From Margaritispora aquatica (Eukaryota; Ascomycota; Leotiomycetes; Helotiales; Discinellaceae), in NCBI GenBank assembly GCA_007644065.1, contig VJWN01000010.1:496001-560000 (forward strand): a stretch of 64,000 nucleotides of DNA. The letters are read 5' to 3'. How positions within the stretch are numbered: position 1 is the stretch's first letter; each line of letters begins with the position of its first letter. The notes below the pieces were generated by a model. The model had not been told where the DNA came from. It ran no database searches and saw only the letters and a list, made by a program, of their open reading frames with translations. The position numbers and the translations under genes were made by a program. Below, in pieces: positions 1 through 11,105 of this stretch.

Positions 1-239
1 TAACATAGTGGCATTCCAGTTTGAGCTCAGTACATCGCGCACAGCTTGGCTGATTGCCATTACACTGATATGAGATAAGTATGTGTTAGAAGAGAGCGTA
101 CAGCTGAATGTATTACCTTTTGCTTGCGTTTCTTACACCTTTGACAGGCTAGAGACACCCTCGAACGTCTTGTGGGTCGTGTAGGTCTCTGTGTGGTAGG
201 GGACAAATGCTCTTCATCTGATGCTGCAGATGAATCCAT
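1..239 (-). CDS. Zn2Cys6 transcription factor, 5' end only (cut by left edge)
   Basis: This is the N-terminus of a fungal zinc binuclear cluster DNA-binding regulator. Exon 1 (239..117) starts at ATG 239 and encodes an acidic, Ser/Thr-rich leader, then a basic stretch and the first half of the cluster, ending at donor GTAATA. Exon 2 resumes at 64 after a TATCAG acceptor and runs off the window. Joined in phase 0, the exons give the six-cysteine pattern C-x2-C-x6-C-x6-C-x2-C-x7-C (CQRCKKRKQKC, then CARC and ECHY), which fits the Zn2Cys6 family well. The gene is divergent from the first monooxygenase, with about 1.1 kb between start codons, so it is a natural candidate to regulate that pair; this is inference. 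The middle homology region and activation domain lie outside the window, so its class and inducer cannot be judged. Confidence 0.85.
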
Positions 240-1341
240 TCTTCAAGTCTTCTGCAATGCAATTTGTGGTTTAATGGCGAGAGCAAGTTGGTTCTTGTGA
301 AATGTCCTGACTTCTGGGTCAAAACACGCCAGTATCGTGGTATCTGGACCTGGGGTTGAAGCCTCCATCGTTGGAGAGTGGGGTATTGTAAGGTTTATCG
401 GAGGAATGCGGTGAAAGCATAAACACGGACTCATACCTAATTGCTTATCTGCTTGCATTGTTGCCATGAACGTACATGTGGATTGTGGATCAGCGTGAAG
501 GTGGAGAGAGTGAGATGGGAGATGTGAGATATGCGAGGTGCCTCAGATTTGTCGATATGCCCCCACTAATAGTCTATAATACCACGTCAATAATAGTCTC
601 GAGGGTATTGGAAAGGGAATACGCTAGTCAGTAAGTCCGATATCCGAGAACGACCTGACCCAACGTCCTGGAACCAAGATTACTACTCGTCCAATGTTTC
701 GTCTGAATAGTCTAGTTCTATATCTTGATGTATTTTCGGCGAGTCAGCCGGTTTGGCAAATATTGAAATATTGTCTTACTCTGACTCGCTAGGTACTCAA
801 CATGAAAGGAAGCGAATCCATTTGGCTCAACCTGAGTGGCAAAAGTATTTTCGAGACATGATCTTGCTATATTCATCAACACGTACAAAGCTCTGAGATG
901 TCTCGGTTCGAGTGACTCTTCTAGACTCATTATTCCCATTTCATTCTAAATATGAACTATGTCGGGTTTATCCCGTACCTTGACGGGAGGGTTCTCTCCA
1001 CGCATATCTTGGCATATAATACCTATCCCACTTTCCATGTTAGCAACGACCAATATGTTGGAGCACTGTTATCGGAAACACCTCCCGTTTTTGCGGGACT
1101 ACAGCTGCAAACCGCTCTCTAAGATGGGATAATCCTAAAGGGAAGCTTTCGCCTCAGGGCGAGAGCCGTTTCGGCTCATGTTTCTCGACAATTGGGACCA
1201 TTGCCATTGTAACGAGTGGTAGGTTATAAATCTTGAGGAGCTTTATTTTTCATCTTCTCATCTCTCTACAGTTTTTCGTTACACACTCTAAACATCTACG
1301 ACCTTTCGTTTCCCCGTCATTCTACATACAATACCGCAAAA
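240..1341. promoter_or_regulatory. Divergent intergenic region between regulator and monooxygenase 1
   Basis: About 1.1 kb separates the Zn2Cys6 gene (reading left) from monooxygenase 1 (reading right). No convincing coding exon was seen. It must hold both promoters. The notable element is the inverted repeat at 1163-1177, about 165 bp upstream of the monooxygenase start. Confidence 0.6.
1163..1177. promoter_or_regulatory. Inverted repeat GAGCCGTTTCGGCTC with CCG-N3-CGG core
   Basis: Perfect six-base arms (GAGCCG / CGGCTC) flank a TTT spacer. CCG/CGG half-sites in inverted or everted order are the typical recognition elements of Zn2Cys6 dimers. The same GAGCCGT-NN-CGG string occurs at 4007-4018 before monooxygenase 2. 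Binding by the regulator at the left edge is inferred, not shown. Confidence 0.45.
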
Positions 1342-3173
1342 ATGGTTCCCAAAAAGAAGCTCCATTTAAACTTCTTCGACATGACATGCAATGCTGGACA
1401 TATGGGACTAGGAATGTGGAAGTAGGTGGTGTGTTCCTTCTGAAATCGTGTTGTGCTAATTTGGGAACACAGGCTTGAGAATGACAACACGAACACAAAG
1501 GACAGTCTTGACTGTAAGTTTTCAATATTCAGGCTCATGTTGAGCATCCAGGGACAAAAGATTGATGGTACTGACACATTGAATAGACTACATTTGGCTC
1601 GCAAAGCTCGCCGAGAAAGGAAAAATCACTGGAATCTTCTTCGCGGACGTATATGGAGTAGATGATGGTTTCCCAGGCCAATTCGATGCTCAATTCAGGG
1701 CTGGAGGAAACTGTGCTCAGATGGATCCTATTGTGTTCATTTCAGCAATGGCTGCAGTGACGAAATCCGTCTGTTTTGGAGTTACCGGAAGCACATCGTA
1801 TATCAACGTAAATTTCGACAAATTTCAAATACATGGCACATGCTGACATATCTAGCCCTTTGTCCTCGCTCGCACATACTCTACTCTTGATCACGCAACT
1901 AAAGGTCGAATCGCATGGAATGTTGTCACTAGCTATTCGACTTCCTCGGCAAAGGCCAATGGATTTGATGAGGTCACTCCACATGACAAGCGATATGAGA
2001 AAGCTGCCGAATACATTGAGCTATGCTACTCATTATGGGAAGGTAATGGAACTTCCTACATAGCTCTTCCTAGATTTTATATACTGACAGTATGCTAGGA
2101 TCATGGGAAGACGGCGCCAAAATGTTCGACAAAGAGAAAGGTGCATATGACCCAAAGAAAATCCACAAGATCAACTTCAACGGCAAACACCACAAGACCT
2201 CAGCAATTGCACCCACCCATCCATCTCCTCAGCGAACACCCGTGATTTTCCAAGCCGGTGCATCGCCAGCAGGCAAAGCCTTCGCCGCCGGACATGCAGA
2301 AGCAATCTTTGTTGGCGGGGGAAAACCAACTGATACCCTCAAATACGTACAGGAAGTTCGTGCAGCAGCTGCTGCCAATGGACGAGATCCTCAACACGTG
2401 AAGATCTTCCCTCAGATCGCACCGATCATCGGACGCACTCTGGAAGAAGCGCAAGCAAAGCACGACAGATATAAGGCGTGTGCGGATTGGAGGGGTGGCT
2501 TGGCGAAACTCAGCCAATACCTCAATTTCGACCTGAGTAGCATGCCTCTTGATGAGCCTTTCGATATGGGACGCCTTGCCAACTCCGACAACGCGATTCA
2601 TACCATGATCAATGTGCTAAAACAGTTTGATACACCCGTTACTCCAAGGATGCTGGGTCAGAAGATGGCGTTCTGTGGCTTTGGGCCTATGCCTGTAGGT
2701 ACGCCTGAGATGGTGGCGGATGTGATGGAAGACTGGGTGAACAATGGCGACGTTGACGGCTTCAATGTTGCTTGTAAGTCTCCTGTTTCGACTTAGGAGG
2801 ACAACACTAACATAACGTAGACGTGTCAAACCCCGAGTCATACGAAGACCTGGTCGAACTTCTTGTCCCTGTTCTCCAAAAGCGAGGGTTGATGTGGGAT
2901 GATTACACGGTGCCAGGCGGAACTTACAGGGAGAACTTGCTGTCTACACCTGGGCAACCATTGACTCCAGAGGGACACCCATCGAGGCAGTTTAGATACG
3001 AAGCGCTGAAGGAGAGATACGAGGTCGCCGAAAATGGAGATATCACGATTGAGAAGAAGGATGTCAAGCCAGTCGAGAAGGCAGAGCCAGTCAAGGAGAA
3101 TGGAATCACGGTGCCAGTGGTGGAAAAACCAGCTGTTGAGGAAGCAGCGAAAGAAGTTGCCGTTGCAGCATAG
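1342..3173 (+). CDS. Luciferase-like FMN-dependent monooxygenase, NtaA/SnaA/DszA type (copy 1)
   Basis: Predicted FMNH2-dependent monooxygenase of the NtaA/SnaA/DszA/SsuD branch of the bacterial luciferase superfamily, a TIM barrel that oxidises small organic substrates with reduced flavin from a partner reductase. Six exons: 1342-1421, 1473-1513, 1587-1807, 1856-2042, 2099-2773, 2821-3173, giving 518 residues. Family landmarks are LHLNFFDM near the N-terminus, WLAKLAEKGKITGIFFAD, the DPIVFISAMAAVT strand, GRIAWNVVTSYS, SLWEGSWEDGA, HPSPQRTPVIFQAG and a VPGGTYRENL C-terminal block. The start is the first ATG that opens the family N-terminus. Compared with copy 2 it carries an extra tail of about 45 residues rich in Lys, Glu, Val and Pro after the conserved end. 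The two copies lie head to tail 1.08 kb apart. No flavin reductase gene is visible here. The substrate is unknown. Confidence 0.92.
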
Positions 3174-4006
3174 GGTTAGGATTGAGCTGAATGTCTCTCC
3201 GTAATGAACAAATGAAATGCATTTTATCAGTTGAAACAGAGCGACGAGCCCACAAATACTTGCTAGTGAACATCTAAATACCAAGGAGAAGCGAGCCAAG
3301 AAGTAGAATCTTATTGAGCTGCCAAATAACATTATACGTTCATAATCAACACCAGAGAATCACAAAATGAGATTGGAGATCATCTATGGTGTTCCCAAAT
3401 TGTCTTGAAAGCACCTGTAATGAATACGCAAACAGTGGTTTCCAGGCATCTTGCATTTCCCTCTAAGTAAAAACCACTTGCATGTAGAATGCTCCCGAGC
3501 TGGCAGGCAGTCTTATATCGCCAGTGCAATATTTCTTTATTATCTGGAGAAGATTGAAAGCTGAGATCGAGTTTTCGACTTGCGCAAGACAGAGTATAAT
3601 CGTTGTGCAAAATACATGCTTCCTTCCAAGTTTTGAAGAATTTTCGGATTTCACGAAAATCACAAGGTGGGGTAATGAATGTCACTCACTTTCCACACAC
3701 ACGATTCACTCGACCAGAACTCCGGCGATACCTAACTCTTTCTCACGAAGAAGCCAAAAATGACGGTCTGCCACGAAATCAATGTCTCCTTGCGGAGCCT
3801 TCAGTGACATCTTCTTCGACAAAGCCACGTATCCTCAGAGACTCAGATACCGGAAGATGAGCAAACATCAGACGGCAAGTCAGAATACCATCCATAAGCA
3901 AATCAGCATCGGGACCATAATTGCTTTTTCGATGCAATGGAATGAATGCAGGGACCGCAACACGCATGCGTGAATCTGCTATGCCCCTCACCTCAATCGG
4001 AAGTCC

Positions 4007-4018
4007 GAGCCGTAGCGG
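4007..4018. promoter_or_regulatory. GAGCCGTAGCGG element matching the copy 1 promoter
   Basis: This 12-mer matches GAGCCGTTTCGG at 1163-1174 except for the two central spacer bases, so both monooxygenase promoters have a CCG-N3-CGG core preceded by GAG. It sits 235 bp upstream of the ATG at 4253. It is a candidate Zn2Cys6 site by motif shape only. Confidence 0.4.
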
Positions 4019-4026
4019 AGCCAGCG

Positions 4027-4042
4027 TGCCGAAGATTCGGCA
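4027..4042. promoter_or_regulatory. Inverted repeat TGCCGAAGATTCGGCA (CCG-N6-CGG)
   Basis: Seven-base arms flank a two-base spacer and contain a second everted CCG/CGG pair with a six-base gap. It lies only nine bases after the preceding CCG-N3-CGG element. It could be another regulator site or a chance palindrome. Confidence 0.3.
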
Positions 4043-4252
4043 GGCATACTACAAGCGAAGAGTGGTGGTATTAAGCAAAATCGTACTCGTTTAGGGCCTT
4101 CATATATTTGTTCTGAGATGCTAGTTACTGGATGTATATCTGAAGAAGAAGCTTAACTGGAACTTGAACTCAAACTTGCATATTCGATTTGAGCATCTTG
4201 CGTGAAGTATTATTCTCGGAATTGGTTAAGATTTGATTCTGGATTTGGAAAA

Positions 4253-6121
4253 ATGGCTACCCCTACCACCCCCAAGAAGATGATGCAGCGTATGTTCATT
4301 TCCACGCTATACCTTGCTTCCCAAATTGAAATCTTTTGAGTGTCTTTTCATTATCGTGTCATTCTCTACACCAAGCTCTTGGCATTCGACCTATTTACAA
4401 GAACTGTAAACTAATCTCATTTCAGTCAACTTTTTCGACGCTGCCTGCACCGGAAGTCACACTGCTATCGGGCAATGGAAGTACGTACTGCTTCTGTCTC
4501 CATACGAAGAAACTCTTGTTAACCTCCTCTCCAGAGACCCCGAAGATATCTCCAAAACCAAAGATCGTCTCGATTATTGGTTGTGGCTGGCTAAACTCGC
4601 CGAGAAGGGCAAGATCACCTCTATCTTCATCGCAGACAGCTATGCTGGGCACAATATCTACGGTGGATCGGCAGATGCTTCCTACAAGGCACGTGATTTA
4701 CCCTTCCATAAGCGAGGCGAGGCAACCTGGAATCAAAGCAAATACTAACTTGAGAATAGGGTGGCTCCCATATCGGGAAACTAGATCCTCTAATGACCAT
4801 CTCAGCTATGGCTGCTGTCACCAAATCCGTTTCATTTGGAATCACTGCCAGTACCTCCTATATACGTAAGCGAGGGAGCAGGTCAGGGAAACTAGACTTT
4901 ATGCTAAAGTTCATTTAGCACCATATATTCTTGCCCGTACCTACTCTTCTCTGGACCACCTTAGCAACGGCAGAGTTGGGTGGAATATCGTGACATCGCA
5001 TTCCAACTCAGCAGCCCAGGCCATGGGCCGCGATGAAGTGATGGCTCACGATGAGCGATACACCGCTGCTGAGGAATACATGGATATTGTATACCAGTGC
5101 GTTCTTCCCCTTCAATATCCCTCCTCACCAATCGCTAATATCTCTTACCAGACTCTGGGAAAAGTCCTGGGAAGACGGCGCGCAAGTCTGGCAAGAAGAG
5201 CCCGAAATGGCCTACGACCCCAGCAAGATCCACAAAGTGAACTACGACGGCAAATACCACAAGATGCACGCCTTTCACCAAACACACCCATCGCCGCAAC
5301 GCACACCGGTGCTCTTTCAAGCCGGGTCCTCCAAAGCCGGGATCGAGTTCGGCGGCAAGCACGCCGAGGCTATTTTCTGCGCCAACCCGACCATCGCATC
5401 GACGAAGAAGTACACATCCGCCGTCCGCGCGAAGGCAGTCGAGGAAGGGCGGGATCCAAGCACCATCAAGTTCTTCTTGGGAATCATGCCGATTCTCGGC
5501 AAAACGCAAGAGGAGGCTGAGGCGAAGCTGGCGGCGGCGAAAGCGAGGGTCAGTGTTAATGGCGGGCTGGCGAGGTTCTGTGGGTTTACGAACGTGGATT
5601 TGAGTGGGTATGCGATTGACGAGGAGTTCAACTTCGAGGGCAAGCATCATGAGAACAGTATCCAGGGTGTCATCGATAATATCAAGTTGATTGGGACGGA
5701 GAAAATCTTCACGCCAAGGGTTGTGGCGGAGATGTTTGCACTGGGCGGGAGTGGACCCCGACCAGTGGGGACGGCGGAGCAGGTTGCTGATTTCTTTGAG
5801 CAGTGGTGGAGAGAGGGTGATATTGATGGCTTCAATTTGAACTGTAAGTCGTTCTTTCGGTATTTTAAAGGTTTCTCGAGCTAATTATTTGTAGACGTCA
5901 CTAGCCCAGGTAGTTTCGAGGATGTGGTCGAGTTACTCATCCCTGAATTGCAGAAGCGAGGGATATATTGGACCGACTACGCTGTTCCTGGTGGAACTGC
6001 GAGAGAGAATCTTCAGTGCTTGCCGGGGAAGCCGTTCTTGCCAGAGACGCATCCCGCAAGAAAGGTAGAGTTGAATGGGAAGAGGAATACATTTTTCGAA
6101 ACTGCGGAGGTGGCAGCATGA
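4253..6121 (+). CDS. Luciferase-like FMN-dependent monooxygenase, NtaA/SnaA/DszA type (copy 2)
   Basis: Paralogue of the upstream gene and same predicted role: flavin-dependent oxidation of a small molecule with an external flavin reductase. Seven exons: 4253-4289, 4426-4480, 4535-4688, 4760-4865, 4919-5096, 5152-5843, 5895-6121, giving 482 residues. Landmarks include NFFDAACTGSHT, WLWLAKLAEKGKITSIFIAD, YGGSADA, ISAMAAVTKSVSFG, GRVGWNIVTS, LWEKSWEDGA, HPSPQRTPVLFQAGSS and VPGGTARENL. The third intron (4689-4759) has a GC donor: only that junction keeps the frame and restores the family spacing between YGGSADASYK and GGSHIGKLDP. Intron positions after the first tryptophan-lysine and near the C-terminal tyrosine match copy 1, but others differ, so duplication was followed by intron change. 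It ends soon after the conserved region and lacks the charged tail of copy 1. Confidence 0.92.
4689..4759 (+). other. GC-AG intron in monooxygenase copy 2
   Basis: The exon ends TACAAG and the intron starts GCACGT. A TACTAAC branch-point sequence and a GAATAG acceptor follow. No GT donor nearby keeps frame. The encoded junction matches luciferase-family spacing exactly. Confidence 0.75.
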
Positions 6122-6331
6122 AAGACTCGATATCTAGAACAAAAATCTCAAATTATTGACACAAAAATAAACACTCCATCAATGCACAAAGACAGTCCAA
6201 AAGATCGATTAATACCAAACTTGAATTTGCAGGGTATACACATATAAACGTAAAGAAACCCAAACAAAAAATGCCACACTTCCCAGCAATTCGAGTTAAA
6301 CATTAATTGCAACCTCAACATCTATACAAAA

Positions 6332-7715
6332 TCAAGCAGGTGGATTGGTAGTTCCAGCGAGGAACGGACATTGAGCAGAGGTAGCACCAGCCATCTCGCC
6401 ATGTACAGCTGCAATTTCTGCCTCCGTCGGTGCAGCCTCGGCCTCAGGTTCGGTGGCTTCGGCTGATGATTCGACTACGGGAGAAGGGGCGTCAAGTGTT
6501 TTTGGGGCTTCTGGTTCTGCGGCAGCAACAGGAACGATCTTAGGCGAGGTGGTGGCGGTTGGAGATGTGACTGTTGACCCTGATGGTGAGTTGTCCTTAG
6601 ATTTGCTGCCAAACATCTTGCTCTGTTGGTAAGACGATGGTTAGTTCTGTACTCACGATAGAGGTTACGGCGAGAGGCTTGGACATACAACTAATCCTGC
6701 AATCTTTGATTTCTTCTCGACCTTTTCTGTCTTTGGAGCGCTTGCAACTACCACTGGAGTAGATGTCTCATCCTCGGAATCAACTTGGTCCACTGGTGGC
6801 TTGGCAACCATCGCGGTCCTCGTCACTTCCCCGGTGGGCGCGATTTGACGGAACATCTCAAGTGGATCTGATTCACAGTTAGTTCTTCCTCAAGGGGCAT
6901 ATGTCTTAGATGTGTGACAACACGCCAAGAGACATACCAAACCAAGTATCGACGCTTTGCAAGCGCAGCTTATCGTCTACCCGGGCAACAGTAATGCCTT
7001 GAATATCGATAGCGTTTCCATGAGCTTTTGCTCGAATCTTCTCCCCTTTGCTGTATGAAAGTTAAAATTTGCAAATAATCTTTGGATGATGCACTGACTC
7101 GTTGAATCCGACATAGTCGTTCTTCATCACGCCCCAATGCCTCCATTTGAAAGCCACAAGTGGTGGCCCAGAATATACTTCGAGCACTTCCCACGCAAAA
7201 GTAGGCATCATTCGCTTGAAGGTCTTGTGGCTGGAATCGAAGTCTGACTTTTCTGGGCTATAGTAATCATTTGGAGCAATAATGGCATTGTATGTGCCAA
7301 CTTTCAACATATGCTCAGCAGACTGTGGTGGTCCGCCATTGATAGCAAATGTGTAGTTAGGGCGATCGATGGTTCGCCAATCATCAATGGAAGGCTTAAA
7401 GCTAGCTTCAACCTCCCAATTCTTCACGAGGTTCTCAACTAAATCCGGAAGACTACCTGCTTCATGGTGCATTTTCTTGCCTATTTGAAGTCAGCGTCTA
7501 TTTCGATAGGAGTGGCATCCCTGATGTTATGTTATCGGGCAAGGAATGTTACTACACATACTCTCATTGTACACCTTTCGTGTATTCGAGTAATCCGGAG
7601 CTCTTCCATATCTCCACTTCGCATCGCTATCTCCCAAAACCGCATTGGGGTTGAGCACATAGTCAGGCAGTCCTGGAACTTCTGCCGGAGGAGTTTGTAC
7701 ATCTGCAGCAGCCAT
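6332..7715 (-). CDS. Pathogen-related protein homologue (NTF2/SnoaL-like) with long disordered tail
   Basis: Resembles the plant 'pathogen-related protein' family, a SnoaL/NTF2-like fold of unknown biochemical activity that also occurs in fungi. Five exons on the minus strand: 7715-7562, 7480-7099, 7050-6938, 6867-6689, 6622-6332, giving 372 residues. Visible landmarks are LPDYVLNPNAVLGD and WRYGRAPDY at the N-terminus, WEVEASFKP, DWRTID, LKVGTYNAII, FAWEVLEVYSGPPLVAFKWR and a terminal DTWFDPLEMF. After about residue 220 the conserved fold ends and an Ala/Glu/Thr/Pro-rich, probably disordered extension of about 150 residues follows, finishing with SAQCPFLAG. It lies convergent with monooxygenase 2, about 210 bp between stops, and may belong to the same metabolic unit; a detoxification or lyase-like role is only a guess. 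Confidence 0.85.
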
Positions 7716-9743
7716 TGTGTATGTGCGTGTGTATAGATTAGAGGTATGAGGAGAAACCTGACGGTGTGTTATGCTGAGAATGAGATGTCTGGGAGAAGGA
7801 GGGTTTCGGTTGAGTAAATAGCTATACAGAGCAGTAGCGAACACGGCTGATATACGTCGGTTAAAGAAAAGGAAAAGGCACCGGGCCAAAGCAATTGGCT
7901 TGCATAGGCAAGTATTTATGTACCTATTGGCCCACAAGGAGGTGCATCGCACTTACTACCAAAGAAAGAAAATAGTGCATGTACTAAGCAACGGTGAGGC
8001 AAGAACGCAAGAGCTGCACACACTGCACGGTCTGAACCAACGCACACTGCACAACCTTGAAACCTTTCAAGTGAAACCCCTTGGTGGACAGCAAAGAAGC
8101 GAGTGGGCGTACGCTAAGCGAGAGCCCTGGAAATCTAGGCCGGGTTCTCGACCCGTTCCGCGAGATCCTGCAGGAGAAACATTTTCAAACCCGCCACATT
8201 ATTCGCTCGTCGTTGATCTTCCGTCCCTTGGCTGCAGTACTGCAGCAAATGCTCAACACTTTCGCACGGCACCCACGAGCAGCAATGGGTCCTGCAGGCA
8301 GGGAGTCGTGGGTCTAAATTGTGTATCACAGACCAGTTAAAGAAAGGGAGAAACTCCAGAAATCTGCGGCATCAGAGTATCCATGTCCCGGAGATCACAG
8401 GCAATGGCCAGTAACACACAAGTATTTTGTCACCACATTCCGTCGAGGTTGTGGTAAGTGATTGATCTATCTGTTAAGCATCGATAGTCTCTAGAGACTC
8501 CCACGTGTAATCACAATTCATTGGTTCACTCATGCAATATTGACAAGTACTAGTGCCATTGCCATGGATATTAGGTGTTTTTGAATGGTATCTGCAGCAA
8601 GTTTTGACACCAAGATTGGAGTTTCCTCCGTACTGACTTGACGCATAGTAACCAAATTCTGACTCGCATGTGGAGTGAAGCACGTATTAAGCCCAATAAT
8701 AGAACGGAAGCATCAGTTGACGTACACTCTCTGAACATCCACTGGAGCGAGATTAGATAGGCAATTGCAAAGCAAACCGGAAATAATATGTAATAGCCAA
8801 GCCTTGTCGCTCGCCTCCTATGTAGCAAAGTCGACGTCGGGGAAGCTAAGTTACTCAAATTCTTGTCTCGGATAATTGTCATATGTCTGCATTTGGATTA
8901 CGGCAGAGCGTTTCCAAGTAACGAAGGAAAACCAAGCGACGAGATCCATTCCCGCCACGGGAATAACAGCTAAATATATGTGAAATTTCCGGCGTTGATG
9001 CCTCCAGTTCCAGTAAATAATTGCCTTGTATCGATCCGATTCCAGAATCCCCTCAAGTACAAGAATAGAGCGTCTAGCAAGGTTTCTGTCCCGAACTTCC
9101 AGGCTCTTACACACATTGCTTAGCCGAACAGATCATCGTCTCAAGGCACTCAATGTTGCTGCGCTGCTCAGAAGGATTCGAGTCTAGACTGAAATTTGCT
9201 GCCGAGAGCCGCGTCAGTCTCAGAGTGAATATCCTCTGGAAGCACAAGGCAGAAGCTTGATCCTCATGCAAACAAGTCATGTTGTGCAGATTTCCAATTT
9301 GGTAAGGTGGACGGAATGGAATGTGGGCATTGAATCCCAAGGAAACTTGTCACCCCGATCGACTTCCAATGAATGACAAAATGGAAATAGAAGATCGAAA
9401 CGTAAATGAATAGCTACGAGGTACTATCCCCCTGGCGATGAAATGTTTTCAGGAAGTTGGTGGAACTACTCGCACGGAATCAACTTGGCAATTGTCCCAA
9501 TTGAGGCAATGGTATCCGAGAATGTCACTTGTCTGCCACTGCGGAAAGATGACTTGTAGTACACGTACAAGTAACAATGTAGGAATACTGAGGTTCGCAC
9601 AGAATGAAGTTGAAGATGATATTGTGCCGGAATCGAGATATCAATCGCTTTATTGCCTCAGGCATCAACTATATTTGACCTCATCAACCACGATTCTACC
9701 CCTCCATCGACACCATCTTGTGCAACCCCTCAATCCTCTCGAG
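7716..9743. other. Intergenic, 2.0 kb
   Basis: Promoter side of the pathogen-related gene and promoter of LSM2. Open frames are short and lack recognisable protein features. One minus-strand frame at 8474-8683 is rich in cysteine but has no signal peptide or clear start, so it is not called as a gene. Confidence 0.5.
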
Positions 9744-10219
9744 ATGCTCTTCTTCAGGTGCGATCTAATCCGCGAAGCTCGATTTGTCTGGCAAAGGAAA
9801 CCTGCTAACCTCAACTTTGCGGAATAGCTTCTTCAAGACCTTGGTTGACCACGAAGTTACGGTCGAACTCAAGAACGACATCCAGATTCGCGGCACCTTA
9901 AAATCGGTCGACCAGTACTTGAACATTAAGCTTGATAATATACAGGTTGTTGAAGACCTCAAATACCCTCACTTGGTTAGTTGTGCCATTTGTGGATATG
10001 CGGAACTAGACATGTTCTAATTTATGCAGTCTTCGGTGAAGAATGTCTTTATTAGAGGAAGTGTGGTACGATATGTGCACCTGCCAGGAAATGCGGTTGA
10101 TACGGCATTGCTGGAAGATGGTTTGTAGCCATTCATAGAGGATCTTGAGACTTGGCTAATATCTATATGATATAGCAACCCGAAGAGAAGCAGCAAATCA
10201 GGCTTCGAAGCCGAAGTGA
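9744..10219 (+). CDS. LSM2: U6 snRNA-associated Sm-like protein LSm2
   Basis: Subunit of the LSm2-8 ring that binds the U-rich 3' end of U6 snRNA in the nucleus and of the cytoplasmic LSm1-7 ring that promotes mRNA decapping. Four exons: 9744-9757, 9828-9975, 10030-10120, 10176-10219, giving 98 residues. The first exon is only 14 bases (MLFF plus part of serine), a short start exon easily missed. Sm1 motif: VDHEVTVELKNDIQIRGTLKSVD with the following LNIKLDNI; Sm2 motif: VFIRGSVVRYV. The C-terminus ends ATRREAANQASKPK, as in other LSm2 proteins. Length and sequence match the family closely. Confidence 0.96.
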
Positions 10220-11105
10220 TATTGCTGCAGCATAGCTCTACCAAATCAACTACTTTCAGACCCCAGACTGTGAGAAACAATCTTGAGTGTCAAGGGCGTC
10301 TATGGACCTATGGTTGCACAAGATACAGCATGAGATGCCGTCGATGGAACGACAACTAGATATCTTGGACGCGATGATGATTTGAGGTGTTGTTGAGGAA
10401 ACCAGTCTATGCTTACAGCTCTCAAGACTAATTGCACTTGAAACCAATGATACCCAAGCAATTAACAACTTCTGCTTCTGCTGTGCAAACGAATCACGTT
10501 AGTTGCCAGCCCATCCGTGATTCCAATATCCAGCTTCACCAGAATACTCTCTTGCTGAGCATGCCCTAAGATAGCCGCTTGTTGCATATAGGATGATGAT
10601 AGCCACCTTCAAAATATCTGCATTATCCTCATTCCCTTTTAGTTGTGCTATACATAATCTGTGGTCAATGTTGTGGGTGCACCTCGATACATCTCGTTAC
10701 GAATTACATCATATTTTCCAGCTGGAAATCACAGAAGTGACGCGTGTTTAAAATACTCTTATCTAGTGACAGAATGCAATTGCAATATTCATAATCCTCT
10801 TAACCAGAATCTATCCAGTAAACACCACAATGACACGACATGGTTATATGATCACATGACGAGCTCGGTTGATCCTTGCCATATTTCTTTATCGCAAAGG
10901 GAATCGCGCCGCCTCAATCCACCAACCCCAAAACACCACATACACTTTTCGCTGCTACGAACCTACAGTAACAACTCTACAAGTAATCGGCCTGGCGGAA
11001 ACAGTTTCTGCTATGCTATTATAATCTTTTGCCCCATAGCAGACCGTACTCTCTGCCAATACCTTCGTTCTTAGCTGGATCACTGTGTGACAACCCACCA
11101 CAATC
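10220..11105. other. Intergenic, 0.9 kb
   Basis: LSM2 downstream region and SPT2 promoter. A minus-strand frame at 10256-10468 and a plus frame at 10661-11074 show no protein-like features; the latter probably overlaps the SPT2 5' leader. Confidence 0.5.

Larger units (their letters stand above)
3174..4252. promoter_or_regulatory. Intergenic region with promoter of monooxygenase 2
   Basis: About 1.1 kb between the tandem monooxygenases. I see no convincing exon. The distal part holds a CCG-TAG-CGG element (4010-4018) and a TGCCGAA/TTCGGCA inverted repeat (4027-4042), both roughly 210-240 bp upstream of the copy 2 start. Confidence 0.55.

Noticed and set aside
7900..8340. 146-codon frame upstream of the pathogen-related gene
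   Set aside because: Low-complexity, His/Arg-rich translation with no family resemblance; likely chance.
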